44,511 bases of DNA from Cyclobacteriaceae bacterium (GTDB lineage: Bacteria > Bacteroidota > Bacteroidia > Cytophagales > Cyclobacteriaceae). The notes beneath the pieces were generated by a model. It worked only from the letters and a program-made list of their open reading frames with translations, made no database searches and was not told the DNA's origin. Of the stretch, positions 17,604 to 27,634 are shown piece after piece (position 1 is the stretch's first letter; each line of letters starts with the position of its first letter). Position numbers and translations under genes: made by a program. The stretch spans positions 1 through 44,511 of the forward strand of contig PXCO01000277.1 of assembly GCA_003565295.1 (NCBI GenBank), given 5' to 3'.

Positions 17604-19106
17604 TTAGTATCCCGGATTCTGGGTGAGTTTTGCATTGTTTCTGACTTCCGCAGTGGGAATTGGGAACAATAGTTCTCTTTCCGTTACCGTAGGACCGTAA
17701 GAAAATTGATGCCCCACATAATTTTCAAACCTGTTTTCCAATACATTATAAGCTTTTCTCAACCTCACCATGTCGTACCATGTCTTATTTTCGTAGCATA
17801 ATTCCACCCATCTTTCCTTCCAAATGGCTTCTCTCAGCTGGTCTTGACTCAGGCCTTCCAAATCTGGAAGGTTTGCTCTTCTTCTGATCTGGTTTAAGTC
17901 TTCGTATACCTCTGCCGTAGGGCCAAAAGCCTCGTTGGCAGCTTCAGCATAAGTAAGCAGCACTTCGGCATAGCGATATAACTTCCAATTCAGACCACTG
18001 CTTGTGGTTTCCAGTTGAGCAAGTTCATCAAAATGCTTATAGATATAGTAGTCCCCTAGTTGCAAAACAGCATTTCTGTCCGACCTTAAGGAAAACTCAG
18101 TATAGAAAAACTCTTTTTCTTCGGCACGTTTATCCCCTTCCTCGAATGATCTTACAAAATCCCTGTTTGCAAATATACCTCCTGTCTCTGCGTTATAAGC
18201 ACTAATTCCCCTGTTGTAAGGTAATATAGCAACTTGCCAGGTACTTGGCATGATAAAAGCAGCAAATTGAGCCATGAAAATATGTTCCCCTTGATTTTTA
18301 TCTGCTACTGAATGTAGCTTATCGTAAGAATCAAATAGGGAGAACTCCCCTGATTGTATCACCTCATTTGCTTTTTCGGCAGCTAGTTGATAATACTGGT
18401 CACCAGCCTGAAGTGGATATCCAGCCATTGTAAGATAAACACTTGATAACATGGTTTTTACTGCCCCCATAGACACTCTGCCGGCAGCGTCTTTGTATGG
18501 CAAACCCAGGGTTTCCGCAGTAGTTAAATCCTCAACAATCTGAGCATATATTTCAGCTACAGAGGCTGGATCAGGATACATTTCAGGAGAAGTCAAATCT
18601 ATGGGAATGGTGATCAGGGGTATTTCACCAAAAATCCTCACCAGGCTATAGTAGTAATAGGCACGTAAAAACCTGGCCTCTCCCAATAACCTGTTTTGGG
18701 TATTGGAATCCATAGTGATTTCAGGAATTTTTGCGATGGCCAAATTGGCATTGGCAATCCCCCTGTAAAAACTCGTCCAATATGTTTGTCCATATGCATT
18801 ATCGGAATTATTGATAAGACTTCTTACAAAAAGGCTGTTTTGTGCCTGTCCAAGTTCCGTATCTGCCAGGCCTGTGGCAAATTCCAACATCATCCAAGGC
18901 CCCCCGTTAAACCCACTTTGGGTTACCGGACGGAGGCTTTCATAGATGGAATTGACTACAGAAGTGGCATGTTCGGGTCGGGTAAAATAATTTTCCAAGG
19001 TAAAGTTGGATTTGTCCACCTCCTCTAAGAAATCACTGCATGACCAAGTACTAAAGGCAAGAAGAAATAACAGCGCTCTATAATATGTGTTTTTCATCGT
19101 TTTCAT
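17604..19106 (-). CDS. susD: SusD/RagB family surface glycan-binding lipoprotein
   Basis: The protein is about 500 residues, normal for SusD. From the start used here (ATG ending at 19106) it begins with a basic and hydrophobic signal and a lipobox-like STWSC followed by SDFLEEVDKSNFT, a classic SusD N-terminus. The TPR-rich fold is seen in RFLRAYYYYSLVRIFGEIPL, and the C-terminal RWVELCYENKTWYDMVRLRK is the family signature. A longer in-frame start at 19133 would overlap the susC stop and put nine extra residues before the signal, so it is less likely. SusD caps the SusC barrel on the outer surface and captures oligosaccharide. Confidence 0.93.
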   Translation of the reverse strand: MKTMKNTYYRALLFLLAFSTWSCSDFLEEVDKSNFTLENYFTRPEHATSVVNSIYESLRPVTQSGFNGGPWMMLEFATGLADTELGQAQNSLFVRSLINNSDNAYGQTYWTSFYRGIANANLAIAKIPEITMDSNTQNRLLGEARFLRAYYYYSLVRIFGEIPLITIPIDLTSPEMYPDPASVAEIYAQIVEDLTTAETLGLPYKDAAGRVSMGAVKTMLSSVYLTMAGYPLQAGDQYYQLAAEKANEVIQSGEFSLFDSYDKLHSVADKNQGEHIFMAQFAAFIMPSTWQVAILPYNRGISAYNAETGGIFANRDFVRSFEEGDKRAEEKEFFYTEFSLRSDRNAVLQLGDYYIYKHFDELAQLETTSSGLNWKLYRYAEVLLTYAEAANEAFGPTAEVYEDLNQIRRRANLPDLEGLSQDQLREAIWKERWVELCYENKTWYDMVRLRKAYNVLENRFENYVGHQFSYGPTVTERELLFPIPTAEVRNNAKLTQNPGY

Positions 19107-19122
19107 GATAATAATGGTTGGG

Positions 19123-22100
19123 TTAAAGTCCAATGTTTACACCAAGCATAAAGACCCTGGGTTTAGGATATGCGTATAAATCCACCCCTTGGTCAAAAGG
19201 TGAGCCTGAAGTCGAAACTTCGGGGTCATAGCCTTGAAAGCGTGTAGCGAGAAAGAAGTTTTGCACTGAAAAATAGGCTCTTAACCTGCTAAGCTTTAAT
19301 CGTTCTATTATACTTGGCGTAAAAGTATAAGCGAAAAGTAAGTTTCTCCCACGCATGAATGAGCCATCCTGAGCACGGTCCGAATCATTGAAGGTGTTAT
19401 ACCCTGCAGTAAGAGGTCTCAATTCAGCAATATTAGTGTCCTGGTTCTCAGGGGTCCAGGCATTTAATACGGTCCTGAAACTGTTGGCGATACCCTGCCG
19501 ATCCTCAGCCGAGTGCTTACTTCTCCACAACACATTGTTTCCATACATGAACTGTAGATCAATGAGCAATTCAAAGTTCTTATAGTTAAAGGTGTTCATT
19601 AATGTACCAAAACCCCTTGGTATGCCTTGTCCTATGATCACCCTGTCGTTGTCATTGATGACACCGTCCCCATTTACATCTTCATATTTGATGTCTCCGG
19701 GTAACTTACCAAATTGTGCAGCAATATCTGCCTCGTCTGTATTCCAAGTACCCTGATGTACAAAGCCAAAGAATGACCCTACAGGTTCACCCTCCCGGAT
19801 GATGGTAGAACCCGAAAAGATGTCCGCACCGCCGGTAAGTTCCAGTACCCTGTTTTGATTAATGGACCAGTTAAAATGCGTGTCCCATTTAAAATTGTTT
19901 CTTACCACGTTTACAGAATTGACCGCAATCTCAACACCTCTATTCTCCATACTACCAATATTTTGCGTCACCTGAGTGTACCCACTACTGGAGGGTACTG
20001 GTGCATTGAGTAGCATATCCCTGGTTAATTTCTGGTACAAGTCCAATTCCAAAGTCAATCTATTATTAAATAACCCCAACTCCAATCCTATATCAGCTTG
20101 AAAAGTCCTTTCCCATCGCAAGTCAGGATTGGCCAGACGGTTTACCCCAAGCCCAATAGCTCTCTGGTCATTGAAAATCACCGTATAGTTACCCATCCCT
20201 GCCAGTGCTTGATAGGCAGGTATTTCCGAATTTCCCGTAACCCCATAGCTACTTCTAAGCTTCAAGTTGGATATGGTTCGGCTGTCTTTCAGAAAATCTT
20301 CTTCAGAAACCCTCCAGGCCACAGCGGCAGATGGGAATACCGCATAGCGATTTGCCTCACCGAATTTAGATGAGCCATCTATCCTCCCTGTGAAAGTCAC
20401 AAGGTATTTTTCCTTTAGGTTATAATTAAACCTTCCGAAATAGGAGTTCAGGCCGTAGGCTGTTGCCCCACTTAATGTCTGGAAGACATTAGCTCCGGCT
20501 CCCAAGTTGTTGAACTTGAAATAATCATCCGCAAAATCCTGTGATCGGGCCGTGGAGTGAAAACGGTCTACGTGCTGCCAGGAAATCCCCAAAAGCGCAT
20601 TAAAGGACTGATTCTCGTCAATCTCCTTATTGTAGGTAAGATAATTTTCAAATTGCCAGGAGTTATGCCTGTCGTTCATTACTGAAGCATCTCCTCTTTG
20701 GTTTCTAGCGATAAAATTCAATTCCCTGCCCCCATAATAGTCAGTCCTCTGATTAATGATATTAGTGGCTAAAATAGATCTGAATTCAAGTCCTGGTGCC
20801 AGGAAGAAATTGGCATAAACATTTCCCAATATAGTCTGGGTACTAAGCTCATAAACTCTATCCTCCACTACATGCAGTGGATTATTGCCCCCTTCCATGC
20901 CGGGGTAATCTGCGTTCCCAGCCCAAGAGCCATCATCATACCTTACAGGGATGATGGGCAAAGCCTCCAATACCTGTCGCATAGCTATTATGCCTCCTGC
21001 TCCTAACGGGTCAACTTGTCTTTCCCTTTGGTCATTATAGCTGAGGGAGCCGCCGACTTTTAACCAATCTTTTACTTGACTATCAAAAACGAACCTGGCA
21101 GCATATCTTTTCAACCATGACTCACGCATAAGGCCCTGCTCGTCCCTATGGCCCAAATAAATGCCATAATTGTCCTTTTCATTGCCACCTGTGAATGCAA
21201 GCTGGTGATTATGGGTGAGGGCTTGGCGAAAAGATTCATCCTGCCAATCCGTGTCATGCAAAGGGTTCCCATTGGCATCAAAAAGCCGGGGATCTGTTCT
21301 TTTTAGCCGGGGATCTCTGTAGAGTCCATTCTCCCAACCTACAGGGTCATATTTTTGGGCATTAGAAAAAGCAATCTCCTCAACCCTCAAGAATTCTTCT
21401 GAATTCAAAAGAGGTATTTTTCGAGGTAACACACCTACACTAAAATCTGTATCGTAAGTAATCATACCCCCTTTCTTTGAGCCTCTCTTGGTAGTTACTA
21501 AAATCACACCATTGGCACCCCTGGCTCCATAAATGGCGGTTGCCGACGCATCTTTTAGCACATCTACCGACTCTATGTCGTTGGGGTTGATGTAATCAAT
21601 GGGAGTACTTCCATTGGCCAGGCCAGTAGCATGTACAATAACCCCATCTATTACATATAAAGGGTCATTGGCAATACTGACTGAAGTGTTTCCACGTATC
21701 CGGATATTGGCTCTTCCTCCAGGCCTACCGGAATTGACTGAAACATTCACCCCCTGAATCCTTCCCGAAAGCGCTTGATTGAGGGATGCGGCAGGTCTTT
21801 CCTGAAGGGCCTCAGAACTTACCGAGCCTACAGATCCTGTCAAGTCCGATTTACGCTGGCTTCCATAACCCACCACTACTACCTCTCCCAAATCTGAAAA
21901 GGAAGGCTGTAATACAAGGTCAAAATCCGATCTGCTAGAAGTCACCTCAAGTTCCATGGTTTCATAGCCGATAAAACTGGCCTGAAGCACCTCTCCATCT
22001 GCGACCTGAAGTACGTACTGTCCATCTATATCGGACACCGTACCTCTCTGTGTACCCTTCACCAGGATGGAAACCCCGGGAATGGGCTCCATATCTTCCT

Positions 22101-22224
22101 GTGATTTCACCACCCCGCTAATATCCCGGGTTTGTTGTGAAAATACCGGAGCAATTACCATCAGTCCCAAAAAAACTGACAATGTCACTCCCAAATTAAT
22201 CTTTTCCCATAAATAATTTTTCAT
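19123..22224 (-). CDS. susC: SusC/RagA family TonB-linked outer membrane protein
   Basis: The 1033-residue protein has a signal peptide (VAPVFSQ-like end near residue 30), a carboxypeptidase-D regulatory-like domain (about 33-110, ISGVV...GVSILVKGTQRGTVSDIDG), a TonB box region (LGEVVVVGYGSQRKSDLTGS), the plug (RPAASLNQALSGRIQGV, IRIRGNTS, PLYVIDG, VLKDASATAIYGARGANGVI) and a long beta-barrel ending in VFMLGVNIGL. There is no N-terminal STN domain, so it does not signal directly to an anti-sigma factor. It imports glycan fragments with SusD, encoded just downstream. The start is well supported by the signal peptide. Confidence 0.96.
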   Translation of the reverse strand: MKNYLWEKINLGVTLSVFLGLMVIAPVFSQQTRDISGVVKSQEDMEPIPGVSILVKGTQRGTVSDIDGQYVLQVADGEVLQASFIGYETMELEVTSSRSDFDLVLQPSFSDLGEVVVVGYGSQRKSDLTGSVGSVSSEALQERPAASLNQALSGRIQGVNVSVNSGRPGGRANIRIRGNTSVSIANDPLYVIDGVIVHATGLANGSTPIDYINPNDIESVDVLKDASATAIYGARGANGVILVTTKRGSKKGGMITYDTDFSVGVLPRKIPLLNSEEFLRVEEIAFSNAQKYDPVGWENGLYRDPRLKRTDPRLFDANGNPLHDTDWQDESFRQALTHNHQLAFTGGNEKDNYGIYLGHRDEQGLMRESWLKRYAARFVFDSQVKDWLKVGGSLSYNDQRERQVDPLGAGGIIAMRQVLEALPIIPVRYDDGSWAGNADYPGMEGGNNPLHVVEDRVYELSTQTILGNVYANFFLAPGLEFRSILATNIINQRTDYYGGRELNFIARNQRGDASVMNDRHNSWQFENYLTYNKEIDENQSFNALLGISWQHVDRFHSTARSQDFADDYFKFNNLGAGANVFQTLSGATAYGLNSYFGRFNYNLKEKYLVTFTGRIDGSSKFGEANRYAVFPSAAVAWRVSEEDFLKDSRTISNLKLRSSYGVTGNSEIPAYQALAGMGNYTVIFNDQRAIGLGVNRLANPDLRWERTFQADIGLELGLFNNRLTLELDLYQKLTRDMLLNAPVPSSSGYTQVTQNIGSMENRGVEIAVNSVNVVRNNFKWDTHFNWSINQNRVLELTGGADIFSGSTIIREGEPVGSFFGFVHQGTWNTDEADIAAQFGKLPGDIKYEDVNGDGVINDNDRVIIGQGIPRGFGTLMNTFNYKNFELLIDLQFMYGNNVLWRSKHSAEDRQGIANSFRTVLNAWTPENQDTNIAELRPLTAGYNTFNDSDRAQDGSFMRGRNLLFAYTFTPSIIERLKLSRLRAYFSVQNFFLATRFQGYDPEVSTSGSPFDQGVDLYAYPKPRVFMLGVNIGL

Positions 22225-22583
22225 AAGAATTGGGTTTAATGCTAATTATTAGAATTACATGATTAAATTTTTACTATTGATGCCAATAAAAAATTAATGA
22301 TATAAATTAATTTAAATGATGGTCTATATCTATCCTGTACTGTCCTGTATTTAAAATATTATTTAGGTTATTTTTAGATTCATGATATAATTGACACAGA
22401 ATATCAACCATCCATCCCTAATTTTTATACACACGTCATCTTTCAATTTGCTATACATTATTTTCCTAAAGGGTCCTTTTTCCTAATTATTCAACAACTT
22501 CATTTTAGAAGTTGGGTATTTTGGCCATCCTTTAGCAACTTTACATGTACTATGTCAAATGAGGTCGTATAACTTAATTCTCG
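22225..22583. promoter_or_regulatory. Divergent intergenic region between susC and GH43-like gene
   Basis: This 359-bp AT-rich region must hold both promoters. I found no perfect TAnnTTTG box for susC. A short inverted repeat CAACTTC-N6-GAAGTTG (22495-22501 and 22508-22514) lies about 70 bases before the GH43-like start and could be an operator. No transcription factor gene for the locus is in the window. Confidence 0.4.
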
Positions 22584-23546
22584 ATGAAAAAACTTCAATG
22601 TTTGCTTTTGTTATCCCTAGCGGTTGCTTGCAATTTGCCTGAAAAAGACCCTATATACATGTTTTCCTACTTTATGGGCAATGGAGAGGACGGCCTGCAT
22701 TTGGCCTACTCTATGGATGGCCTATATTGGGAGGCATTGGGCGATGGCAAACCATTTTTGGCGCCTACCGTAGGGGAAGACAAACTCATGAGAGACCCCT
22801 GTATTATCCGGGGCAGGGATGGAAAGTTTCACATGGTTTGGACAGTAAGCTGGAATGAGAAAGGGATAGGATATGCCAGCTCCCCGGATCTCATCCATTG
22901 GTCGGAGCAGAAGTACATACCCGTGATGGAACACGAGGAAGATGCCCGGAATACCTGGGCACCGGAGGTGTTTTATGACGAAGATGAAGACATTTACATG
23001 ATCTTCTGGTCTACCACCATCACCGGGCTTTATCCAGAGACCCAGTCTGAGGAAGAGGATGCTTATAATCATAGACAATATTATGTCACCACAAAGGATT
23101 TCGAATCTTTCTCGGACACCAGGCTTTTTTACGAGCCAGGGTTTAATGTGATTGACGGGACGCTTATTAAGGAAAACGGGGAATACATCCTATTTGTGAA
23201 GGACGAAACCCGTGAGCCTCCCAAAAAGAACATAAGGATCGCCAAAAGCCAGTCCTTAACCGAAGGGTATGGAGACGCAGGAAGCCCCATCACAGGGGAT
23301 TACTGGGCTGAAGGGCCTACGGTGGCAAAGGTGGGTGAGCGCTGGATCGTCTATTTTGACAAATACATAGAAAAACGCATGGGCGCAGTTGCTTCCACAG
23401 ATCTGGAAAACTGGGAAGATATCTCTGACCAAATTCACTTCCCCGAAGGAACCAGGCACGGCACCGTGTTTAAGGTGAGCAGGGACGACCTTGCCTTTGT
23501 CAAAGAGTCCGGCCCCCTTCCCGATTGGGAATATTCCGACCCTTAA
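22584..23546 (+). CDS. GH43-like five-bladed propeller glycosidase, lipoprotein
   Basis: The 320-residue protein has a lipoprotein signal (lipobox near AVACN, Cys16). The body reads as a glycoside hydrolase family 43-like propeller: YMFSYFMGNGEDGLHLAYS, LMRDPCIIRGRDGKFHMVWT, GIGYASSPDLIHWSEQ, NTWAPEVFYDEDEDIYMIFW, VIDGTLIKENGEYILFVKDE and AEGPTVAKVGERWIVYFDKY. Likely catalytic carboxylates are the Asp of RDP and the Glu of WAPE or EGP. GH43-like enzymes act mainly on arabinans or xylans, but the specificity cannot be read here. It is divergent from susC and probably acts on the same glycan. Its stop codon overlaps that of the DPP-IV gene by 4 bases (TTAA shared). Confidence 0.85.
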   Translation: MKKLQCLLLLSLAVACNLPEKDPIYMFSYFMGNGEDGLHLAYSMDGLYWEALGDGKPFLAPTVGEDKLMRDPCIIRGRDGKFHMVWTVSWNEKGIGYASSPDLIHWSEQKYIPVMEHEEDARNTWAPEVFYDEDEDIYMIFWSTTITGLYPETQSEEEDAYNHRQYYVTTKDFESFSDTRLFYEPGFNVIDGTLIKENGEYILFVKDETREPPKKNIRIAKSQSLTEGYGDAGSPITGDYWAEGPTVAKVGERWIVYFDKYIEKRMGAVASTDLENWEDISDQIHFPEGTRHGTVFKVSRDDLAFVKESGPLPDWEYSDP

Positions 23547-25711
23547 AGGTTTTCCTTAATAAAATCCGCCATCTGCCTATATAGGTAATAGGAGGTGTTT
23601 CCCCCCGAGATGCTGTGGTTCCTATTGGGATAATAGAAGGTCTCGAAAGGTCTATCTGCACCGATCAAGGCATCCACCAAATCTACAGCATTTTGGAAAT
23701 GGACATTATCATCCCCGGTACCGTGTATCAGTAAAAACCTGCCTTTCAATCTATCCACATGGGTGATTGGGCTGTAATCATCATATCCCGATGGATTGAG
23801 CTGGGGTGTTTGCAGATACCTTTCCGTATAAATGGTGTCATAGTACCTCCAGGTAGTCACAGGAGCTACTGCAATAGCAGCTTTAAACACCTCATTGCCC
23901 AACATAAGGGAAAGGGAAGACATATACCCTCCGTATGACCAGCCCCAAACACCTATTCTATCCGGGTCAACAAAGGGGAGAGAAGCCAGGTAATTGGCAG
24001 CATCTATTTGATCCCTGACTTCAAGTTTGCCCAAGTTGGCATAGGTGGAGTGTTTGAAGTCCCTACCTTTGGCTCCTGTCCCTCGATTATCCACACAGGC
24101 CACTATAAAGCCTTCTGCGGCCAAATGTTGGTGCCAATAGTCCCTAAGGCCTCCCCAGGCATTTTTCACATTTTGAGATCCTGGCCCACCATAGACATAC
24201 ATCAGAACTGGATACCTATTTGAATCATCAAAATCTACGGGCTTTATCAAGTATCCATTTAACTCACTACCATCTTCAGCATTCATGGTGAAGAATTCTT
24301 TGGAGGAAATGTGATAATTACCCAGCCTTTGCTGCAATTTTCTATTGTCCTCCAACACCTTGACCATTTTGCCATCCGAACCGAAGAGCCTGATCATATC
24401 AGGAGTGTCAATATTGGAAAAAGTACTGATATAATAATTAAAATCAGGGCTCATGTCAGTTTGATGCGTGCCTGTTTCTTGTGAAAGCCGTTTTTTGTTT
24501 TTTCCGTTTATGCCCACCATATACAGGTGACTTTCCAATGGCGAAACTTCTGTGGAGTGATAGTATATCCTTCCCTTTCTTTGATCCACCCCTATCAGTT
24601 GGGTTACCTCCCATTCCCCTGAGGTAATTTGCCGAATGAGCTTCCCCGATAAATCATAATGGTAAATATGCTTGTATCCATCTCTCTCGGAAGTGGAGAT
24701 AATGCCCTTGCCCCCTTCCAAAAATAAAAGGTTGTCATTGTAATCCAGGTCCACATAAGTGTCCGCACTTTCGGAAATCAAAAGTTTTGTGTCACCGGTG
24801 GATACTTCGGCATGCAACAGGTCCATTTGATTTTGTAACCTGTTCAACCTTATAAAGGCCAATGCGTCGGATCCCCCGGCCCAGTACATCCTCGGCAGAT
24901 AAATATCTTCCTCATCACCACTATCCATCAATACAGTTTCCCCCCCTAGATGGTGAACATGCACGGTGACCACCGCATTTTTCTCACCTGCTTTAGGGTA
25001 CTTAAACACGTAGTCCTGCGGGTAAAGGTCGCCCCATATTTGCATGTTGTAAGCGGGGACCTCTCTTTCATCAAACCTCAAGAAAGCAATCTTCTTTCCA
25101 TCAGGAGACCATTTAAAGGCCTGGGCTATGCTAAATTCTTCCTCATATACCCAATCCGCAGCCCCGTTGATGATCTCATTGTTTCGGCCATCTTCAGTTA
25201 CCTGATATATCTCCCTGGATGAAAGATCTTTATAATACAGGTTGTTTTCCTTTACGAAAGCCACTTTTGTGTTGTCGGGTGAAAGGGTGGCATACATCAC
25301 TTTTTCCCCATCCATTAGAGGCTGAAGCTGCTGACTTTCCCTATCATAAATGTGGAATATTGCCCGGGTAGATCGTCTGTAAATGGATTCCACCTCGCTG
25401 GAGAGAAGCAGTTTGCTTTCATCCTCATTAAAAGAGTAGGCTGTAAATTGAAGCCCTATCTTGTTTCCATCTACTACCACCCTCTCCCTTTCCCCGGTTT
25501 CCAGGTTAATTTGAACCACCTTTGACCCTCCTTGACTTTCCAAGGTGGTATAGTACCTGCCATCCTTCATCCAGTTGATCCCATACACCCCCTCTTTGGA
25601 AAACACTCCTTTTTGGAAGATATCTTCCAGGCTGATTTTCTTCTGTGCAATAGCTGGGGAAACCCCCAATACCAAAAGATAAATAAATATGTTTCTGATC
25701 TGTTTCAGCAT
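23543..25711 (-). CDS. Dipeptidyl peptidase IV-type prolyl peptidase (S9)
   Basis: From the ATG at 25709-25711 the protein has 722 residues and a signal peptide (IFIYLLVLGVSPAIAQ). An upstream in-frame start at 25846 would add 45 residues with no signal character and is rejected. Residues to about 470 form the eight-bladed DPP-IV propeller, including the substrate-binding DWVYEEEF motif. The C-terminal alpha/beta hydrolase carries Ser592 (GWSYGGY), Asp667 (GTGDDNVHF) and His699 (NRNHS). It removes X-Pro dipeptides in the periplasm. It converges on the GH43-like gene and is not clearly part of the sugar locus. The length is normal. Confidence 0.93.
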   Translation of the reverse strand: MLKQIRNIFIYLLVLGVSPAIAQKKISLEDIFQKGVFSKEGVYGINWMKDGRYYTTLESQGGSKVVQINLETGERERVVVDGNKIGLQFTAYSFNEDESKLLLSSEVESIYRRSTRAIFHIYDRESQQLQPLMDGEKVMYATLSPDNTKVAFVKENNLYYKDLSSREIYQVTEDGRNNEIINGAADWVYEEEFSIAQAFKWSPDGKKIAFLRFDEREVPAYNMQIWGDLYPQDYVFKYPKAGEKNAVVTVHVHHLGGETVLMDSGDEEDIYLPRMYWAGGSDALAFIRLNRLQNQMDLLHAEVSTGDTKLLISESADTYVDLDYNDNLLFLEGGKGIISTSERDGYKHIYHYDLSGKLIRQITSGEWEVTQLIGVDQRKGRIYYHSTEVSPLESHLYMVGINGKNKKRLSQETGTHQTDMSPDFNYYISTFSNIDTPDMIRLFGSDGKMVKVLEDNRKLQQRLGNYHISSKEFFTMNAEDGSELNGYLIKPVDFDDSNRYPVLMYVYGGPGSQNVKNAWGGLRDYWHQHLAAEGFIVACVDNRGTGAKGRDFKHSTYANLGKLEVRDQIDAANYLASLPFVDPDRIGVWGWSYGGYMSSLSLMLGNEVFKAAIAVAPVTTWRYYDTIYTERYLQTPQLNPSGYDDYSPITHVDRLKGRFLLIHGTGDDNVHFQNAVDLVDALIGADRPFETFYYPNRNHSISGGNTSYYLYRQMADFIKENL

Positions 25712-25860
25712 CTTTTTATTTTTTTCCGGCCTAAAGATAGAGATTTGAGAAATTTGAGAAAAACAATCCCTAGCTAACAAAACTAAAATTGACATAAATT
25801 GTGAAGCTGATTTTTCAATATTCCAAAAAAAACTGGTAATTCGCATGAAATAGGAAACCT

Positions 25861-26030
25861 ATGAAATCGAGCCTGTCCTGACGGCAGTCAGGGCATGACG
25901 AATTCGTCACACGGGGATATGATTAAGATTGCGAGATTCTCCCGAAACAAGTTCCCCGATCCCGATAGCTATCCGGGACGGGCAGGAAGGGGCAGGCTAT
26001 CCCGAATCGAGTTCGGAACGGGTAGTGCCC
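25861..26030 (-). repeat. Dispersed palindromic repeat A, copy 2 (longest)
   Basis: This 170-bp element is in inverted orientation relative to copy 1 at 16231-16363. It contains a perfect 14-bp palindrome TGACGAATTCGTCA, a second near-palindrome TCCCGATAGCTATCCGGGA, and the shared ends CTATCCCGAATCGAGTTCGG and CGAGCCTGTCCTGACGGCAG. It lies between the DPP-IV start and the ddl start, where the 342 bp otherwise hold no gene. Any ddl promoter must lie within or next to it. Confidence 0.8.
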
Positions 26031-26053
26031 ATTAAGAAACAATTAATAAACAC

Positions 26054-27052
26054 ATGAAAAAAAACCTAGCCTTGCTAACCGGGGGATACACGGGGGAGCA
26101 TGTGGTCTCGCTAAAAAGCGCAGCCATTGTGGAACAGCACCTGGACAGGGACAAGTACAATGTTTACAAGATCTTTGTTTATCCCGGGGAATGGTATTTC
26201 ACCGATCAGGACAATAACAAGTTTCCCGTAAACCTCAATGACTTTTCCTTGGAACTGCCGGAGGGTAAGGTCACTTTTGATGGGGTGTTCAATATCATCC
26301 ATGGCTCCCCGGGAGAAGACGGCAAACTGGCCGGTTACCTGGATATGATGCAGATCCCCTATACCACCTGCGATGTGCTCACCTCCGCCATCACCATGAA
26401 CAAAGCCTATACCAAGGCCATCCTTCAAGACATCCCCGAACTTAAAATGGCTAAGTCCATGCAGTTGATGGGGTACAAGCCAGCACTTGCCAATGAGGTG
26501 ATTGAGCAACTAAAGCTCCCCTGTTTTGTTAAGCCCAACACGGGGGGCAGCAGCATAGGCATGAGCAAGGTGAAACAGGCTGAGGAGATGGATACTGCAT
26601 TGGAAAAGGCCTTTCAGGAGGATAGCCAGGTGCTGGTGGAGGAATTCGTGGAAGGCAGGGAGTTTTCCATAGGGATTTACCGGATAAATGGCAAAATCAA
26701 AGTGCTTCCAGCTACAGAGATCATCAGCTCTAAGGAGTTTTTTGACTTTGAGGCCAAATATTCCCCCGGGGTCTCTGAGGAAATCACACCGGGGAGAATG
26801 GAGGAAAGAGAGGTGGCGATGGTAAATAAGATTGCGGAAGCCGTATATGCCAAACTCAATTGCAAAGGGGCGGTACGCATGGATTACTTTTTGGAAAAGG
26901 AGACAGGGGATTTTTACTTTATAGAGATAAATACCGTACCGGGCCAAACTGAGACAAGCCTCATCTCTCAGCAGGTGAGGGCTGTAGGTATGACGATTTC
27001 AGAATTTTATAACGAACTGATCACTGAAATGTGGGGGGGAGCGGGGAGATAG
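26054..27052 (+). CDS. ddl: D-alanine--D-alanine ligase
   Basis: The 332-residue ATP-grasp enzyme joins two D-alanines for peptidoglycan. Motifs: LLTGGYTGEHVVSLKSA at the N-terminus, NIIHGSPGEDGKLAGYLDM, TMNKAYTK, FVKPNTGGSSIGMSKV (ATP-binding loop), EEFVEGREFSIGIY and FIEINTVPGQTETSLI, with the magnesium ligands in the last. GYTGEH replaces the more usual GGxSxEH, as in other Bacteroidota Ddl enzymes. The length is normal. It stands alone: a repeat precedes it and a 613-bp repeat-rich gap follows. Confidence 0.94.
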   Translation: MKKNLALLTGGYTGEHVVSLKSAAIVEQHLDRDKYNVYKIFVYPGEWYFTDQDNNKFPVNLNDFSLELPEGKVTFDGVFNIIHGSPGEDGKLAGYLDMMQIPYTTCDVLTSAITMNKAYTKAILQDIPELKMAKSMQLMGYKPALANEVIEQLKLPCFVKPNTGGSSIGMSKVKQAEEMDTALEKAFQEDSQVLVEEFVEGREFSIGIYRINGKIKVLPATEIISSKEFFDFEAKYSPGVSEEITPGRMEEREVAMVNKIAEAVYAKLNCKGAVRMDYFLEKETGDFYFIEINTVPGQTETSLISQQVRAVGMTISEFYNELITEMWGGAGR

Positions 27053-27634
27053 CGATCATTTCTTATCCATTTATCAACCATGTGAGATTTCCCGAATCAA
27101 ATTAGGGGACCGCTGAGAAATATAAAGACGTCAAAAGAATTGGGTTTCTCGATGTTAATCCGTCATCACCATCTTGTTTTACCACCCCCTTTTATCCCCC
27201 TCCTAAAACAGGAGGGGGAAAATGAAAATTATAAATTGTTACTCCGAAGGTTGGGTGGAATTACTGTAATGGTAAAATGAAACGCTTATCTGGTGAGATT
27301 CTTTAATAACCACGGGTTTCATCCCTGGCTATTGATAGGTTTGACCCCATTCGGGGTCGGAGATTTTTAATTTGGGCGTATGAGATGTTTTTTAACCCGT
27401 TGATCTTTGCAGTTTGAAAAATCTACCTTAAAAATAAAAATATACCGACCACGAAAGTTCAAACTTCTAGCAACCGGGTGATGGAAAGAAAGCAAAATGC
27501 GCTTGCCACCTGTTTTAGGATGGGGGGGTTGGGGGTGGTTGCACTCAGGAGAAGCCTTTTTGGCCTAATTGTATCCTATTTGGCATAAATACTGAAATAG
27601 AAAGAGAGGTTATTAAACTAGGGAAAAATATAAA
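27053..27634. repeat. Repeat-rich intergenic region after ddl
   Basis: No gene is supported in this stretch. It holds a 9-bp hairpin CCCCCTCCT-AAAAC-AGGAGGGGG (27196-27218), within a block from 27182, and a diverged inverted copy of that block at 27505-27540; the two bracket about 360 bp. Between them is a REP-like segment with GGGTTTCATCCC (about 27314-27325) and GACCCC-ATTC-GGGGTC (27343-27358). The first hairpin recurs at 40938-40960. The pattern suggests decayed mobile intergenic elements. Confidence 0.6.

Noticed and set aside
25712-25846. 45-residue N-terminal extension of the DPP-IV gene
   Set aside because: The extension has no signal character, and the internal ATG at 25711 starts a clear signal peptide.
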